A stretch of 64,000 nt of DNA from Hygrocybe punicea (GCA_963556145.1 OY744473.1:4092001-4156000); one strand, 5' to 3'. Positions 1 to 12,435 are shown, counted from the stretch's first letter. Notes: generated by a model from the sequence alone, not told the origin. Translations and numbers: made by a program.

Positions 1-914
1 GGGATTAGGGATCATGGAATGCACGGCGGCATCGTATGCGGTGAGAGGGGCCGGGAACTGCTTCAGGGGCATAGCGGAAGGGTCAGGGGATAAAGATGAA
101 GGTGGCAATGTCATTTCGTTCTCGAGCTTTCGTCGTTTGGGATCAGGCGAACTTTGACTGGCAATGTTCTCGTCTTGTTTTTTCTTCCCGTCGTCGCACG
201 AAAGCTGTCTTTTCTCGCCACGAGGCGTGGAGCAAGAGGGAGAAGGAGGACGTTCCAGTTCCGGTGACCCCCGTTCCACATCGTGTTGATAAATCACCTG
301 CTGCTCTTGCTCCTGCTCTTGCTCCTGTTCCTGCTGCTGTTGCTGTTGCTGATACGCCTGCTCCTGAAAGCGATATGCCTGTTCCGCCCGCTGCGCCCGT
401 TCAAGCGCATCCAGGTACGCCGCGCATCCTTTACGAATCATCTCCCGTTGCTCGTCTGTAGGGAAAGGGTATTTCAGGGTATGCCAAGGATATATCGGTC
501 GACTATCATGAGCAGCGAGTGCGTCCCAATCCATCTTATGCCACCGCTCCTTCGCCTCCTGCAACTTCACCCAGCCGATATCCAACAGCCGTCTAAGAAT
601 CTTCCCCGGAATAGGAAACGTGCGCGGCTCCTTCGACAGGCGGTAGTCGTGTTCACCGAGCGCCTTGTCTGGGTCAAATAATTCTGGCACCTTGCTCAGC
701 CCGGGCGTCGTCTCGTACGCAAAGTCTCGAACTTTGATGCCTTTCTGCTGGATATCTAGCACCGTCTCCTCTTGGGTCAAACTAACTTCTGTTGGTGCGG
801 GAGATGGGGAGCGATGATGTGAGGACGGCTCCGGGCCAGACTACTCGTAGATAGTTCAGCATGTTTTGAAGGCAGATAGACAAAGGTACAGGAGCGTCTC
901 ACGGAGGCAGTCAT
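1..914 (-). CDS. Unknown gene, 5' part (runs off left edge), two exons
   Basis: Read on the minus strand, exon 1 is 914-903 (M-T-A-S), followed by a 62-nt intron 902-841 (GTGAGA donor, GCTGAAC branch-like site, TAG acceptor) and exon 2 from 840 to the window edge without a stop. The join is in phase 0 and gives about 284 residues. The N-terminus is Ser/Pro-rich; a conserved-looking middle contains FPIPGKILRRLLDIGW and a Trp/Pro motif RPIYPWHTLKYPFPT; then an amphipathic helix turns into a Gln/Glu run of about 20 residues, and the C-terminal part is low-complexity with a basic patch (KRRK) that could be a nuclear signal. I do not recognise the family. The tiny first exon hides the start, so plus-strand frames here are shadows. 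The long open frame, biased composition and consensus intron support a real gene; the exact start is inference. Confidence 0.7.
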
Positions 915-1479
915 CGGGATAATTTGATTGTACGTACAAAAAGGCGTGGTGGTACTCGCAGCTTTGGCGGGTGGCTGCGCGCGGGTGCGAGTGCGAGGGA
1001 AAGTAAAGGATAAGGTTCCTGGGAGACCGAAAGGTCCTCGTATCTGGAAGGTTCGGGTTGGCAGAAAGGGGAACATTGGTAGGATTAAGCGAATGGTGGG
1101 AGCTGCTCATGAGCAGCCAGGACTTTGATTTATACGTTTACCGCAGTGGACACTTTGATGTCTATTGTTCTGGTTCAGGTGTGGCCAGGGCCACAGCGAT
1201 GGGGCCGGTCAAAGCTGCACAAAGCAACAACTAGTCAGAGAATATTCGCTGAGTTAACGCAGGTGGTGAGACGGACCGTGAGGCAGCTACGAATACAACC
1301 GTAACACCAGTCGACTAGTCATTGCCAGTAGTTATTGTGAGTCGTCAACCAAGGGGTTGGTCGGTTCCCACTTGGCAGCCGGCGACAGCCGCGAACATGT
1401 GGTGGACCAGAAAGGTAATTCACCACGAATATTCATTGTTAGCTAGCTACAAATAATAAATACATTTGCCATGAAAATG
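915..1479. other. Intergenic region between unknown gene and BET2-like gene
   Basis: No convincing coding signal. It holds the upstream region of the minus-strand gene starting at 914 and the 3' flank of the minus-strand BET2-like gene ending at 1480. An A/T-rich stretch near 1440-1475 could serve as the BET2 3' end. The short plus-strand frame at 928-1128 has no homology I can recognise. Confidence 0.5.
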
Positions 1480-2870
1480 TCAGATCTTCACTCTTTCCAA
1501 CGATACCCAGTCTTTACGCAATCCCTTCGCTTCAATTATACTTGCAGGCATACAATACACCGGGTCCAGATCAACAAGGCCTGGATAACCCAACAGTGAT
1601 AAGCCTTCGACAGGTCTTCACTTCAGCTCACGTCACATCAGGGAGCATTCGATTGCGGGGCATACCTGCGAGGCCAAATATGGTATGGAAAACATCAGGC
1701 ATATCGCCCGGCCTGTCTGCGATCCCGCCATTCTCCAAGTCCTGACATATAATAAGCCTACAGAACCAACTGAAAGTGTCTAAAAAACAAAAACCTGAGC
1801 AGAAAGTATGAACGCTGTCAACTTGTCTGCGTCAATCCAGGACAGCTTCTGCAAGATTGACAGAGATGATAACACCCAAAAACTGTAGCAAACCTGGGGG
1901 GCATATGAGTTCCTTATGGTATGAATAGAGGGAATTTCCTACATCTTCCAGCTTTTGAGGTCGCCCATTAAGACCGCCATTGGGAAGCTGTCTTTCGGCT
2001 AACCACCAGGCCAATGTCTGTACATCGACCTCTTCTTGGATTTTATCCAAAATGGCCAATGCCGCGACACAAACGAAGACTATGAACCAATGATTCAGCC
2101 ATCACTATATCGTATTCAAGAGAAAGAAAAAACCTGCTGAAGCATGACTTTCAGCGCCAATGATACATCCAAACCCGCCATCAAAATTTCTACATTTTCC
2201 GATGTATGAAACGGTCTTCTCGACGTCTAGCTCAGAAAGTCGTCCCAGCAGTGACAAGGCGTTGACAGCGCAATATAGAAATCTTGTGTCAATTTCGCCA
2301 AAAGAGTCACCTGCAAAAACACCGGATGGCTGCTGAAGTGATAGAATGACTGATGTCGTATTCATTCATCGTGCGTATAGGGGATCGAACTCGAACTTTT
2401 GGGCACCTACATTTCACGACTCGCTCAGTGTCCATTCTGTCCAATGCATCGTGTGTGACGAGAATCTGTATCGCACTCAGGGTTGAAAGCATATGCCCGT
2501 CGTGTCCTGGATGGGCTCCGAATGCACCTCCAAACAAATCGGTTGGTTTCAAAAACAAAAAAATCCCAAGTCTTGTTAAGAAACCTACCGGCCTCGTCAT
2601 CCCAACAGCTCATTACAAACTCGATAAGTTCTTCCCGATTTAAAGCATCCTTGTGGCCCATAACACAGAGCGCCGTTAAGCCCCAGTACACAGCGTTCAG
2701 CCGCAAATGCGCTGTGAGATGATAGACGAGGTCATCTTTATTCTGCGGACGTATTTCCGATTCTTTTTGAGAAAGATTGACGGATTTTCTTAGAAGACAC
2801 CCACGTCTCCCAGCCCTTTGATGTACGCAACGTGCAAAGGAATCAGCAACCGTGACTCGGCCACGGACAT
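1480..2870 (-). CDS. BET2: Rab geranylgeranyltransferase (type II) beta subunit, eight exons
   Basis: Exons (minus strand): 2870-2805, 2742-2589, 2527-2411, 2349-2134, 2079-1943, 1893-1795, 1741-1666, 1604-1480. They total 990 nt and encode 329 residues; all seven introns are 49-62 nt with GT..AG ends and consistent phases. The enzyme attaches geranylgeranyl groups to C-terminal cysteines of Rab GTPases, acting with an alpha subunit and Rab escort protein in the cytosol. Family motifs in order: [20 protein letters not shown] near the N-terminus, [19 protein letters not shown] across an intron, [62 protein letters not shown], and the C-terminal DLDPVYCMP. The zinc-ligand Asp and Cys (LEDVC) and His (DVFHT) are present. 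Length matches the family (about 325-330 residues). No internal stop or frameshift, so it is probably functional. An inverted-repeat element lies 77 bp upstream of the start. Confidence 0.95.
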
Positions 2871-2947
2871 GGCGAGAGGAAAGGTAGGAGAACACAGCTT
2901 CAGAAAAATAGACTTTCGTGGCAGTTGCCTCCAATTTGAATCATATA

Positions 2948-4324
2948 CAACCGTTTTCGAAAACCTTGCTCGGCGTGTCAATTTGGTTGCAAATAAATAA
3001 AATAAATCAAAAAATTCAGTAAAAGAAAAGAAATCGCTCCAGCGTCCTACAGCCATCCTTCCACTTGCCTAAAGGTACGTTTAGCTTCCCTATATCATGG
3101 TCTGCCACTAGGTCAGCTCTGATTCTGAGTTACAGGCACTAGACTCGGAGCTGCTGGACGACGGATGGGAGGAGGGGGAGGTTATGGATGTTCCGGGTAC
3201 GACGAGTGGAGTTGGACATGCCAGAGAGACAATCTAGAGGTCGTAGGCTATCAGGTTAGTGATAATATATCGATAATATCTCATTCTAAAATGTTTCAAA
3301 TGGACCACGACAACAGCAACGACCTCCCTAGCTGCCCCGCTGCCACTATGACTCAGAACCACTAACAACAACCCCCTCGCTACTACACAAGCAACAATGA
3401 CCACGACGATGGAGAGTAGCTGGGGGGGGGGTGGTGTGCCACTGTGCCCGCCTACTGGCCTAGGCAAGTCCTGATCCTTTCCCTTCCGACCTCTGCTAAC
3501 TGCTGGCTTGAAACGAGTGGGACAAGGCCCACAAGGGTGGCCTTGACCACTGCAATGACTGTTGAATGACAACAACCACAATTACCACGACTGCTGAATG
3601 CAATGGCAAGGCCAACCGAGGAGGACAGATAGGGCTGGAGCAACAGGAAGGGGATTGAGGACGAGAAGTCCCCGCTTCCTCCCTACTGTCCAGCCCCACA
3701 CCAGCACACCTCGCAAACGTGGACGGCAGCGTCAATTGACACATGCCCGGCGTTTGCAAGGTCAGCCGCCACCAGTGTAACTTATGCATTATATTCTTCA
3801 AATGAACTTAATGAAGCACCTCTTTTTTGTATGGCCCAGAAATTTATCTACGTTTCATTTATCTACAGTTATCGCAAGATAGATCAGTATTGTATGCCTT
3901 CACAGCTTTCCTATATTTCAGTTTTTTGTTGAGCATGAAGGACATGGAACTGTTCGAGCAACTTGAGATCTGCCATTTGAAACGTTTTAGAATGAGATCT
4001 CTGATATTATCACTAACCTGATAGCCTACGACCTCTAGATTGTCTCTCTGGCATGTCCAACTCCACTGGCACTCGTTGTACCCAGAACATCCATAACCTC
4101 CCCCTCCTCCCATCCGTCATCCAGCAGCTCCAGTGCCTGTAACTCAGAATCAGAGCTGACCTAGTGGCAGTCCATGATATAGGGAAGCTAAACGTACCTT
4201 TAGGCAAGTGGAAGGATGGCTGTAGGATGCTGGAGCGATTTCTTTTCTTTTACTGAATTTTTCGATTTATTTTATTTATTTGCACCCAAATTGACACGCC
4301 GAGCAAGGTTTTCGAAAACGGTTG
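2948..4324. mobile_element. Tc1/mariner-type inverted-repeat element (MITE-like), TA flanked
   Basis: The ends are long inverted repeats: 2948-3303 matches the reverse complement of 3973-4324. The termini start CAACCGTTTTCGAAAACC and are flanked on both sides by TA (2946-2947, 4325-4326), the Tc1/mariner-type target duplication. The central 670 bp is CA-rich, contains no transposase I can recognise, and its frames are low-complexity. The outermost bases resemble those of the foldback element at 9368-9929, suggesting one family. It lies between the BET2-like start codon and the 3' end of the NACHT-TPR gene. Confidence 0.85.
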
Positions 4325-4462
4325 TAAGGAGGCACAATCATTGATTTCTCGACCATTGCAAAACATACATCCAGTCTAGAAAACGATCAAAACATAAGCA
4401 TTGTCATTATCATAATTACAATCAACCATCCAAGTGTCCTTGCGTTCCCAAAATCCGTCGAT

Positions 4463-7400
4463 TTATGCCGATATTAGAATATCCCTCTCCTGATTTACAA
4501 CTAAAGCATCTTCTCCACGGCCAACTTCAGACAGACAATTCGAGAGTTTGTAAAGGGAGCTGCTGAGATCCTGATTGAACAATGCAGGATAATCTGCTGC
4601 CAGCTGCCTACGCAGTTCGACCGCCTGCTGGATTGGCTCCAAAGAATCATCTCGACGACCAACATCAGACAAGCAGTTCGAGAGATTGTGAAGCGACTCG
4701 GCGAGATGTGAATTGAACACTGCAGGATAATCTACCACCAGTTGCTTCCGAAGTTCGACAGCCTTTTGGATTGATGCCAGTGCATCCTCTCGACGACCGA
4801 GATGGGACAGACAGATCGAGAGGTTGTTGAGGGACTGGGCAAGATCGGGGTTGAACACTGCAGGACGGTCCGCAGCCAACTGCTGACGAAAATCAACCGC
4901 TTCTTGGATCAATTCAAGGGCGGCCACTCGATGACCAAGGATAGAGAGACAATTAGAGAGTTGGTGGAGGGAGGTGGCGAGATCCTGTTTGAACACCGCA
5001 GGAAACTCTGCTGCCAATTGCTGACGAAGTTTGACAGCCTCCTGTATCGCCTGGAGAGCATCCTCCGGACGACAGAGATCCAGCAAACGAATCGAGAGGT
5101 TGTTGAGGGACTTGGCAAGATCTGCATTGAATCTTGCGGGACACTCTGCTGCCAGCTGTCGATGAAGCTCGACTGCCTCTTGGATAGACTCCAGAGCAGC
5201 CTCTCGGCGACAGACATCGCCCTGACTAGTCGAAAGGTTGTTGAGGGCGTTGGCCAAATCCGCCTGCCAGGGATGGTCTGCAACCACTTGTCGGAACAGC
5301 TCAACCGCCTGCTGGATTGCATCAAGAGCATCCTCTCGACGGCCAAGATCGGACAGGCATTTCGAGAGGGTGTGAAACGAGCAAGCGAGGTAGTAGTTGA
5401 ATTTTGCGGGACGATTTGCCGCCAGCTGCCGACCAAGCGAGACCGACTCCAGGCTTGATTCTAGGGCATGCTCTCGACGGCCGAGTTCAGACTGGCGATT
5501 TGAGTGGGTGCAAAGCGACTCCGCAAGTCCACTGTTAAATGCTGCAGGACGGTCTGCTGCTAGCTGTCGATAAAGCTCGACTCCCTGCTGACTACATTCC
5601 AGAGCTTCCTCTCGACGACCAAGCTCGGACAGCGTCACCGAAAGGCAGTTGAGGCTAGTGGCTAGTGCAGGATTGTATTGAGTAGGCCGGTCTGCCGCCA
5701 GTTGCTGATACAACTCGAATGATTGTCGGGCCGACTCCAGAGCATCGTCTCGACGACCAAGATCAGACAGATGAACCGAAAGGACCTGAAGGGATGTGGC
5801 AAAAGCTCGATTGAATACCGCAGCATCGTCTGCTGGTAGCTGTCGGTAAAGTCCCACCGACTCTTGCATTGCTTTCAGGGCATCCTCCGGACGACCGAGA
5901 CTGGAAAAATATACCGAGAGGTTGTGAAGGGATTGGGCAAGAGGCATATTGAACGCCTCAGGACGTTGTCTTGCGAGCTGCCGAAGAAGCTCAACAGCCT
6001 CCTGGCACGAATCCAGAGCTTCCTTTGAAGAACCAAGCTCGTATAGGTAACAAGAGAGGCTTCCTATAGACTTGGCAAGATCTCCGTTGAACGCCGAAGG
6101 ACTTTCTGACGCGAGCTGCCGACGAAGCCCCACCGCCTGCTGGATTGACTCTAGAGCTTCCTCCGTACGACCGAGTCTACTCAAACACATCGCGAGGGTA
6201 CGGAGGGATTTAGCGAGGTCCGGGTTGAAGGTGGCAGGACAATCTGCCGCCAGCTGCCGATACAGACTAACCGCTTGCTGTCCTGCCTCGACAGCTTCTT
6301 CCAGACGACTCACGTTTCTCAACCTTTGAGAAAGGTTTTCTAGGGACCTTGCATAGTTGGGATTTCCTATTGCTGTCATAAGGTCAGGATCGTCTGGCAG
6401 CGTTGTCTGGAATAAAAAGGTTAATATGAAAATCTCACATCGGCTCGATGTGCTCACATGAAGCCACTCTTGCAGCTGTTGCTGTAGAGGAAATCGCCCC
6501 TTCGAAGTCGTAACTTCCACCCAGACAACCAGGTTAGCCGATAGGAAACTGCGCAGTGCTTTGATCAATGCCAGTTGCGGAACCTTGACGTCAACCAGGT
6601 GATCAATCCAGAATCTACACGCATACCAGAGTTCTTCTGATACAAGGGTTTCTGCAATCGCTGGAACATTGTCCGCGGGAGAAATAGGGTCAGATGTGGG
6701 GATACTCAGGTAGCCTGTGCCGGGTAACTCGAGCTTTAAATCCTTGTTCAACGTTGTGAGACACAGCAGCGCAAGCCTCTGGCTGTGCTCCTTCTCATTC
6801 AGGGAAAATCTCTCACGTCCAGGTGAATTTCCAGCACGATAAGTGAGAAATTCTCGGAGGGAAAGATGTAGGATTTGGATGGGTTGGTTTCGGTTAGTCA
6901 AGCCAGTGAGAAGGGAGCCTAAGATGCCGAGAACCTCGTTGGCCTGTAACATCGTACTGTCACCGTGTAGAGACTGGAGTGCAGACAGCGACAGTGGCGT
7001 TTTCGCCGCCATAATGGCTCCAAAGAACAAACCATACCCTCCCACAAAGTCTTCATCACTCCAATCGCAGGCATTCAGAATGGTTGCGTACAGTTCATCC
7101 ATCTTTTCCTCTGCAGGAAGCATAGAGTCATTGCGCTTCGACAATAATAAGATGAGTTTCTTGTCCGGGTGGGTCGCTTTGCGCAAATATCGGCTAACTG
7201 TGTCCACCCAAACGAACAGACCACCTGCCCTCTCTGTGAACTCGTTTATAGGCTGCTCGCCAGGCCAGGTTGCAGCTAATTTCTTCCGTACTGCAATATC
7301 CTGAAGTCTATTCCGAACATAGAGCGCGATATCATTGAGATTGGCTTGCGCGTGAATGTCGATGTTGGCCAAACGGATATGCTCCCTAAGCGACAATGCT

Positions 7401-8737
7401 GTAACGATTTCATCTTCTGGACGGGATGTAAGGAATATGCGGAACATGTCGGGAAGCTGGGGAATTAAGTCACATAGGATGGACAGTAAATCGTCGTTGT
7501 AGCCTTCGTCCAAGGCATCGATCACAATCACCACAGCTTTGTCCTTAGAAAATTGCTGTGAGGGCCTACGGATGAGTTCTTCAAATTGGCGAAACAACGG
7601 TGCGGTGGCGACACTCTGATCCAGTTCAATTGCTTCGCTGATTTGTAAGGCGACATCGGCATTAAAGTCGGCTAGGCCACGTGCGATTGTACTGAGTAGT
7701 TTCTTTGGCTCGTTTCTTCCTGCTACGTTCCTATCAAAGAAAAAGGAGGAAGCCAGAATATGTTCTTGATGGCAGAGCCCAGCTACAGTATGAGCAATGG
7801 CGGTCTTTCCGGCACCTGCGACACCGGTCAACCAAAATATCTTGGAAGTGCCTGCGATATCGCATGACTTGATCCAACTCCAGATGTCCTCAAGGAATAC
7901 TACTCGTGTACCAGACAAGCAGCTACGGTTCGGATCCCAAGAAGCGCCTTCAGCAAATGGGAGGGCATTCAAGGCACTATTTGCAGAGATAGTAGTCACT
8001 GTGGATGAAAAGGTCGATGAGTATAAGTCCGTGATATCAAGTAGTCTCCGATTGGCCGGAATACAAACAAACACACCGATTTTACCGCTGAGGTTTGCAT
8101 TTACACGTTCTAGAAGCTGCTCCATGTTCCCACCATCAAGAATCTTGGCAACGTCAAGTCCCGTAGTGATCGTGAATGTCAGCTGTAGCAGTTTCCACCA
8201 GGCGATGAGAAGACTGTTTCATCGTCGATTGGGTATACATACTTGAAAAAGACTCAATGCACTCTCGAACTCCATCCTCATTTCCGCGATCTTCTCAGGG
8301 TCCTTGAGGAACGTCCATACCCGTTTCAATCCGGATTCGTCCTGGGTACTTTTGATATTTTTTTCGATGCGGGCCAGAGAGCTAGCGGCCATGTGAGCAG
8401 AGAGAAGGATAAATTGAGCAATTTTCTCACTCGCGCAGCCTTTCTATATCGCGTTTCAGGTCCTCTCGGGGTCCATTTGAGTCATGAAGCGCCTTGATGA
8501 CGTGTGCAGCAGCGTCTTTAACGTACTGGCCAAACTCGGCCCATTCTTGCTTGTTAGACTTGAATTTCTAGGTAAAGCAGTGTGAGGGGTTGACAGCATG
8601 ACTAGGATGAGATGTACCATGACGGTCTCTGCGATGTGCAAGGCACAACTAGCAAACCCCTTTAACGGTGGGCATGTATCAGCAGAAGCCACTGTGAGTC
8701 TAAGAAGTAACAAAGCTGGTTCTAGTTGACCTTTCAT
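4463..8737 (-). CDS. NLR-like NACHT-TPR protein, five exons
   Basis: Proposed exons: 8737-8618, 8567-8431, 8381-8243, 8182-6458 and 6406-4463. The last intron (6457-6407, 51 nt, GTGAGC..CAG) is in frame and could be retained. Phases agree; spliced length 1354 residues. The N-terminal helical region (about residues 1-150) resembles the N-terminal helical region of basidiomycete NLRs. The NACHT domain follows: Walker A GVAGAGKTAIAHT near residue 255, Walker B VVIVIDALDE near 350, then ADEIL-like and FLTSRPEDE sensor motifs. The C-terminus has 13 TPR-type repeats of 46 residues plus a partial one (consensus LSxLGRREDALESIQxAVEL). Such proteins act in fungal non-self recognition or programmed cell death in other species; that role here is inference. 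The start may lie further upstream, because 8750-8860 contains another possible exon. No frame breaks. Confidence 0.85.
4470..6353 (-). repeat. Thirteen 138-bp tandem units encoding TPR repeats
   Basis: The 3' half of the NACHT-TPR gene is a tandem array with a 138-bp period (one unit is 132 bp). Each unit encodes a helix pair followed by a linker of the type RQLAADRPAAFN. Units are close but not identical, as expected for an array diversifying by unequal exchange or gene conversion. Confidence 0.9.
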
Positions 8738-9307
8738 GGTAGCGCCACGAATGAAGGGCAGGGCCCACTAAGATGGAAGTTAACGGGATTATAAGTGCTA
8801 TCCAACTATCATCTGGGACACCTTGGACTTCGTGGTTCTTTGCCATGGCGGGCGGCCGGGCATGTATATGGGTGAGTGATGGGCATTTCTTTTGGCTATT
8901 TCGTGCTCTTCCTATCTCACATCAGAACAGCCGGGGTTCCTGATCCTTCGTGAGCGCCCTCGACATCCCTCTGCCTTAGCAACAGGACTTCTGACCTCGC
9001 ACGGTGTACTTGTTTCGCAGTACCGCGTTAGGGAATTCGGCCTTGAAGGAAAGTTCGTCACGCCCATTTTCTGCTGAGGGCCCAGCTCACTTGCTCCGAA
9101 GTTGTGACTTCCTGAGCACACATCGCTCGAGAGTCAGTAAGAGCACCGGAATATTGAAGATGTCATAGTTTTTTTCACCATTACGTTGCAAAGAGCTGAG
9201 ACAAATGTGTTTTCAGAGGGAAGACATTTACGAAAAATGTTGGCCCACATTTCAAATGGGACTTGGCTAGGTGGAATAAAGAATCGGCGGTTGCCCATCA
9301 GCATTGA
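8738..9307. other. Upstream region of NLR gene; no gene seen
   Basis: Contains the presumed promoter of the minus-strand NLR gene. An ATG with a short open stretch at about 8845-8760 could be an additional first exon, but I could not find a splice pair that keeps the frame. The rest up to the hAT end at 9308 shows no gene. Confidence 0.4.
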
Positions 9308-9367
9308 CAGTGTTGGACTTTAAGGGCTTATTAAGGGTCACCGGTCAACTCTGGTCCTTAAGCTTTA

Positions 9368-9929
9368 CAGCGTTTTCGGAAATCCTTGTCGCGCGTGAAA
9401 AAAAAAATTAAAATAAATAATCCGGGTGGCTGAAGGTACAGAGTCGGGCAATTGCCGTAGTAGGGTAGCACATCATGTGACTTTGAATTATTTTGCTTGA
9501 AAAGACTACTGATATGTACATTGTAAATTCAATGGGAAATATATAAGACATTTGACATGTAGTAAAATTAGAATGACATCCATTGAATGTTTCTGTCAAC
9601 TCAAATTATTATTTTTAGCTTTTATTCAGGTGATGTGATGTTACAGCAGAAAACCACACCTCCTCCTTGAATAAAGAACTAAAAATAATAATTTGAGTTG
9701 ACAGAAACATTCAATGGATGTCATTCTAATTTTACTACATGTCAAATGTCTTATATATTTTCCATTGAATTTACAATGTACATATCAGTAGTCTTTTCAA
9801 GCAAAATAATTCAAAGTCACATGATGTGCTACCCTACTACGGCAATTGCCCGACTCTGTACCTTCAGCCACCCAGATTATTTATTTTAATTTTTTTTTTC
9901 ACGCGCGACAAGGATTTCCGAAAATGCTG
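9368..9929. mobile_element. Foldback MITE A (TA flanked) inside hAT-1
   Basis: Near-perfect inverted repeats of about 250 bp (9368-9618 against 9681-9929) separated by about 60 bp. Ends begin CAGCGTTTTCGGAAATCC and are flanked by TA (9366-9367 and 9930-9931). The same 63-residue frame appears on both strands because the arms mirror each other; it is not a gene. The ends resemble those of the 2948-4324 element. Confidence 0.88.
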
Positions 9930-9950
9930 TAAGCATTAAATCGTTAATAA

Positions 9951-10530
9951 GACCGATTCGGAAATGGATGACCAAATCAACATTTTTTTTTTTGTAACAT
10001 TTTTTTTTTGAGACCGGCAACCACCGGGCCAGCTGTATTACCATAACTGTCCATGTCATGTGACACCAAGAGAATTGCTGAAATCACATAGAAATTCAAG
10101 TTATAAATTCATTGAGGGACATATGAGACATGTGAAGCCTATGAAAATTGGAATGTGGCTAGGTGAAGGGCTAAGTAAGTTGAAATTATTTTTTGGTGGT
10201 GCATTCAATATTTTTGGTGCCAATTTCAGGCCACAAGTCATGTTTTGGACACCTAAAATCCATGTCATCCTTGAATGCACCACCAAAAAATAATTTAAAC
10301 TTACTTAGCCCTTCACCTAGCCACATTCCAATTTTCATAGGCTTCACATGTCTCATATGTCCCTCAATGAATTTATAACTTGAATTTCTATGTGATTTCA
10401 GCAATTCTCTTGGTGTCACATGACATGGACAGTTATGGTAATACAGCTGGCCCGGTGGTTGCCAGTCTCAAAAAAAAACATGTTACAAAAAAATAATGTT
10501 GATTTGGTCATCCATTTCTGAATCAGCTGC
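9951..10530. mobile_element. Foldback MITE B inside hAT-1
   Basis: Another inverted-repeat element directly beside MITE A: about 9951-10220 matches the reverse complement of about 10270-10530, with ends near GATTCGGAAATGGATGACC. The mirrored frames of 61 and 77 codons are artefacts of the arms. The exact ends and target duplication are unclear. Confidence 0.75.
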
Positions 10531-11929
10531 AATATTAATGTAATTAAGCCCTTAGAAAGACTTGATTATTAAGCGACATAGATGTGGCTATGCCAACTCA
10601 TAGTCATCGCCTGATCCTTCCAGCTCACCATCATCAGGTGGCTCGTCCTTGTATTCAGTGGCTAGGAGCTCCATCATTCGTGTTTCTTCATCAAATGGCC
10701 TTCGCTTTGGGTGTCCAATGGTTTGTTTAGCCTTTCCTCCAAACAGAAGAGCCAGTGACCATGGTAACCACAGTTTTGATTGTCACTCAGTAGCATTGAT
10801 TGCCAGTTGCTCTGTATCTGAGTCATCTTCGCACATCTCTCTGTCCTCTTCAATCCACTTTTCCATCACCTGGTGCCAGGATCTCGCAGATTTCACTAGC
10901 TTTGACCCAGAACCCAGAGCCCCTTCCTCCTCATTCTCAGATTCATCAAGGGCATCAGCATATCACGGAACAGTCAATAGGGCATTGACATGGTCTTCTG
11001 AGTGGTTTTTTCGCTTTCCTTGGGACTCCACAAGACCAATTGCAATGTGTTCAGATCGGATATTAGCGCCAACCTTCAGACAACTTGTGAGGTAATGTCA
11101 ATTCATGCGCTATGATGGTTCACTTACTTTTGACATTTTTTGCAGCTTCGGGATACCTAAACAGTTCCGCAGTCAAGTTTTTTTAATCTTAAGGTCAGAG
11201 AAGTCCCGTTCATTCCCAGCCTGGTTGACAACAATGCCAAGTAGTAGAATGGCAAGATTGGCAAGCTCAGCTACCTCCTGAACACTTTTTAGCTGCTGCC
11301 AGACTAGGATTGGATTGTCTCCCTATTCGATAGATCAGTAAAATGAATTTACACAGGTATGCAGTGATTTCATACATGAGTACTCTTGAACATGATGTGG
11401 TTATCTTCCCATTGCTGAAATGCCCCAGTCCCTGCAATATATTGCAAGAATGCTGCTGAGACCTCTCATTCCTTTCTCACCTTTTGCATCTCAAGCTCAC
11501 CAATTTCTTCGTCTGTCATTGGATGACGTGGCGGTGTTTTGCATGGGAAGTGTTTGAACAAATCCACACCAAGGGTTTCCGGAGTGCGTCGTTGATCGGG
11601 AAATTACCTTGTTGTCCTTTGGGATCAAGGATTTAGCTCTTTAATAACTCTGGGTTATTCCTGTTGGGTGAATCCTATCAAAGGTTAGCTTTGAGGGATA
11701 CAACAAATACTTGACAATAATATAAGTCAGATGTATGACTTATAGAGAATGAGTGAACAGTGAGGTCTTCCCTACTGAAGGTAAAGACTTTGAGTGACAA
11801 GAGGTATGCAAGAGTATAAGCGGATAATAACTCAAGCAAGTATGAACAGTGTAAGATGAACGAGTGTACAACAGTCAAGTATACAAGTAGCAAGTATACA
11901 ATGAGCAGAGGTACAACAGAGATGAGCGA

Positions 11930-11975
11930 TAGATGATGGGCGATGGGCGATAGACGATGGGCGATGGGCGAGTGT
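11930..11975. repeat. Short GATGGGC-type tandem repeat in LTR
   Basis: About six imperfect copies of a GATGGGCGATAGAC-like unit within the solo LTR. Probably a small unstable microsatellite with no gene. Confidence 0.6.
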
Positions 11976-12427
11976 AACAGTAGATGTCAAACAAAGGGAG
12001 GTGTGACGAAATACTATGTACAGAATGAATGAACTGAACAATAGGCAAGTAGGATTGATGATCAAGATATCGGACTTTATTCCGAAGCTTCAAACGCACA
12101 TTGGCTACTAGTGCAGAATAAAGTACTGGGATATCTTTGGTGATGACCAATAGAACTTGAAAGAAAATGAATGTGACTGTACTACGTGACAGAACACAAG
12201 GAATATATATCAAACAAGTAATAAGGGAGTATCAATAAATCTGAGATTGATATCCTTAAACAAATGAATGATGACTTGAACTGCAATTGGTATTTGGGTA
12301 CTAGCTACTACCAAAGTAGGTAATACAAACAAATACAGATGGGGTGAATCAGAATCTGGGAGAGGGACTGTCCTGTGACTGGGCCTGTCAGATTAGGTGA
12401 CTGAGCCATCTCCAGCAGAAACTGGGC

Positions 12428-12435
12428 TTTATATA
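12428..12435 (-). promoter_or_regulatory. TATA box of solo LTR (TATATAAA)
   Basis: TATATAAA on the minus strand, directly downstream of the bZIP-site cluster in the LTR orientation. This is the likely core promoter of the LTR. Confidence 0.5.

Noticed and set aside
1542..1745. Plus-strand frame over the last BET2 exons
   Set aside because: It overlaps exons encoding the conserved GGIADRPGD and VFHT motifs on the other strand.
4802..5458. 218-codon plus-strand frame
   Set aside because: It is the antisense shadow of the TPR repeat array; repeats lacking stops on one strand often lack them on the other.
9408..10419. Mirrored frames of 61-77 codons on both strands
   Set aside because: They are identical because of the inverted arms of the foldback elements; no independent support for coding.
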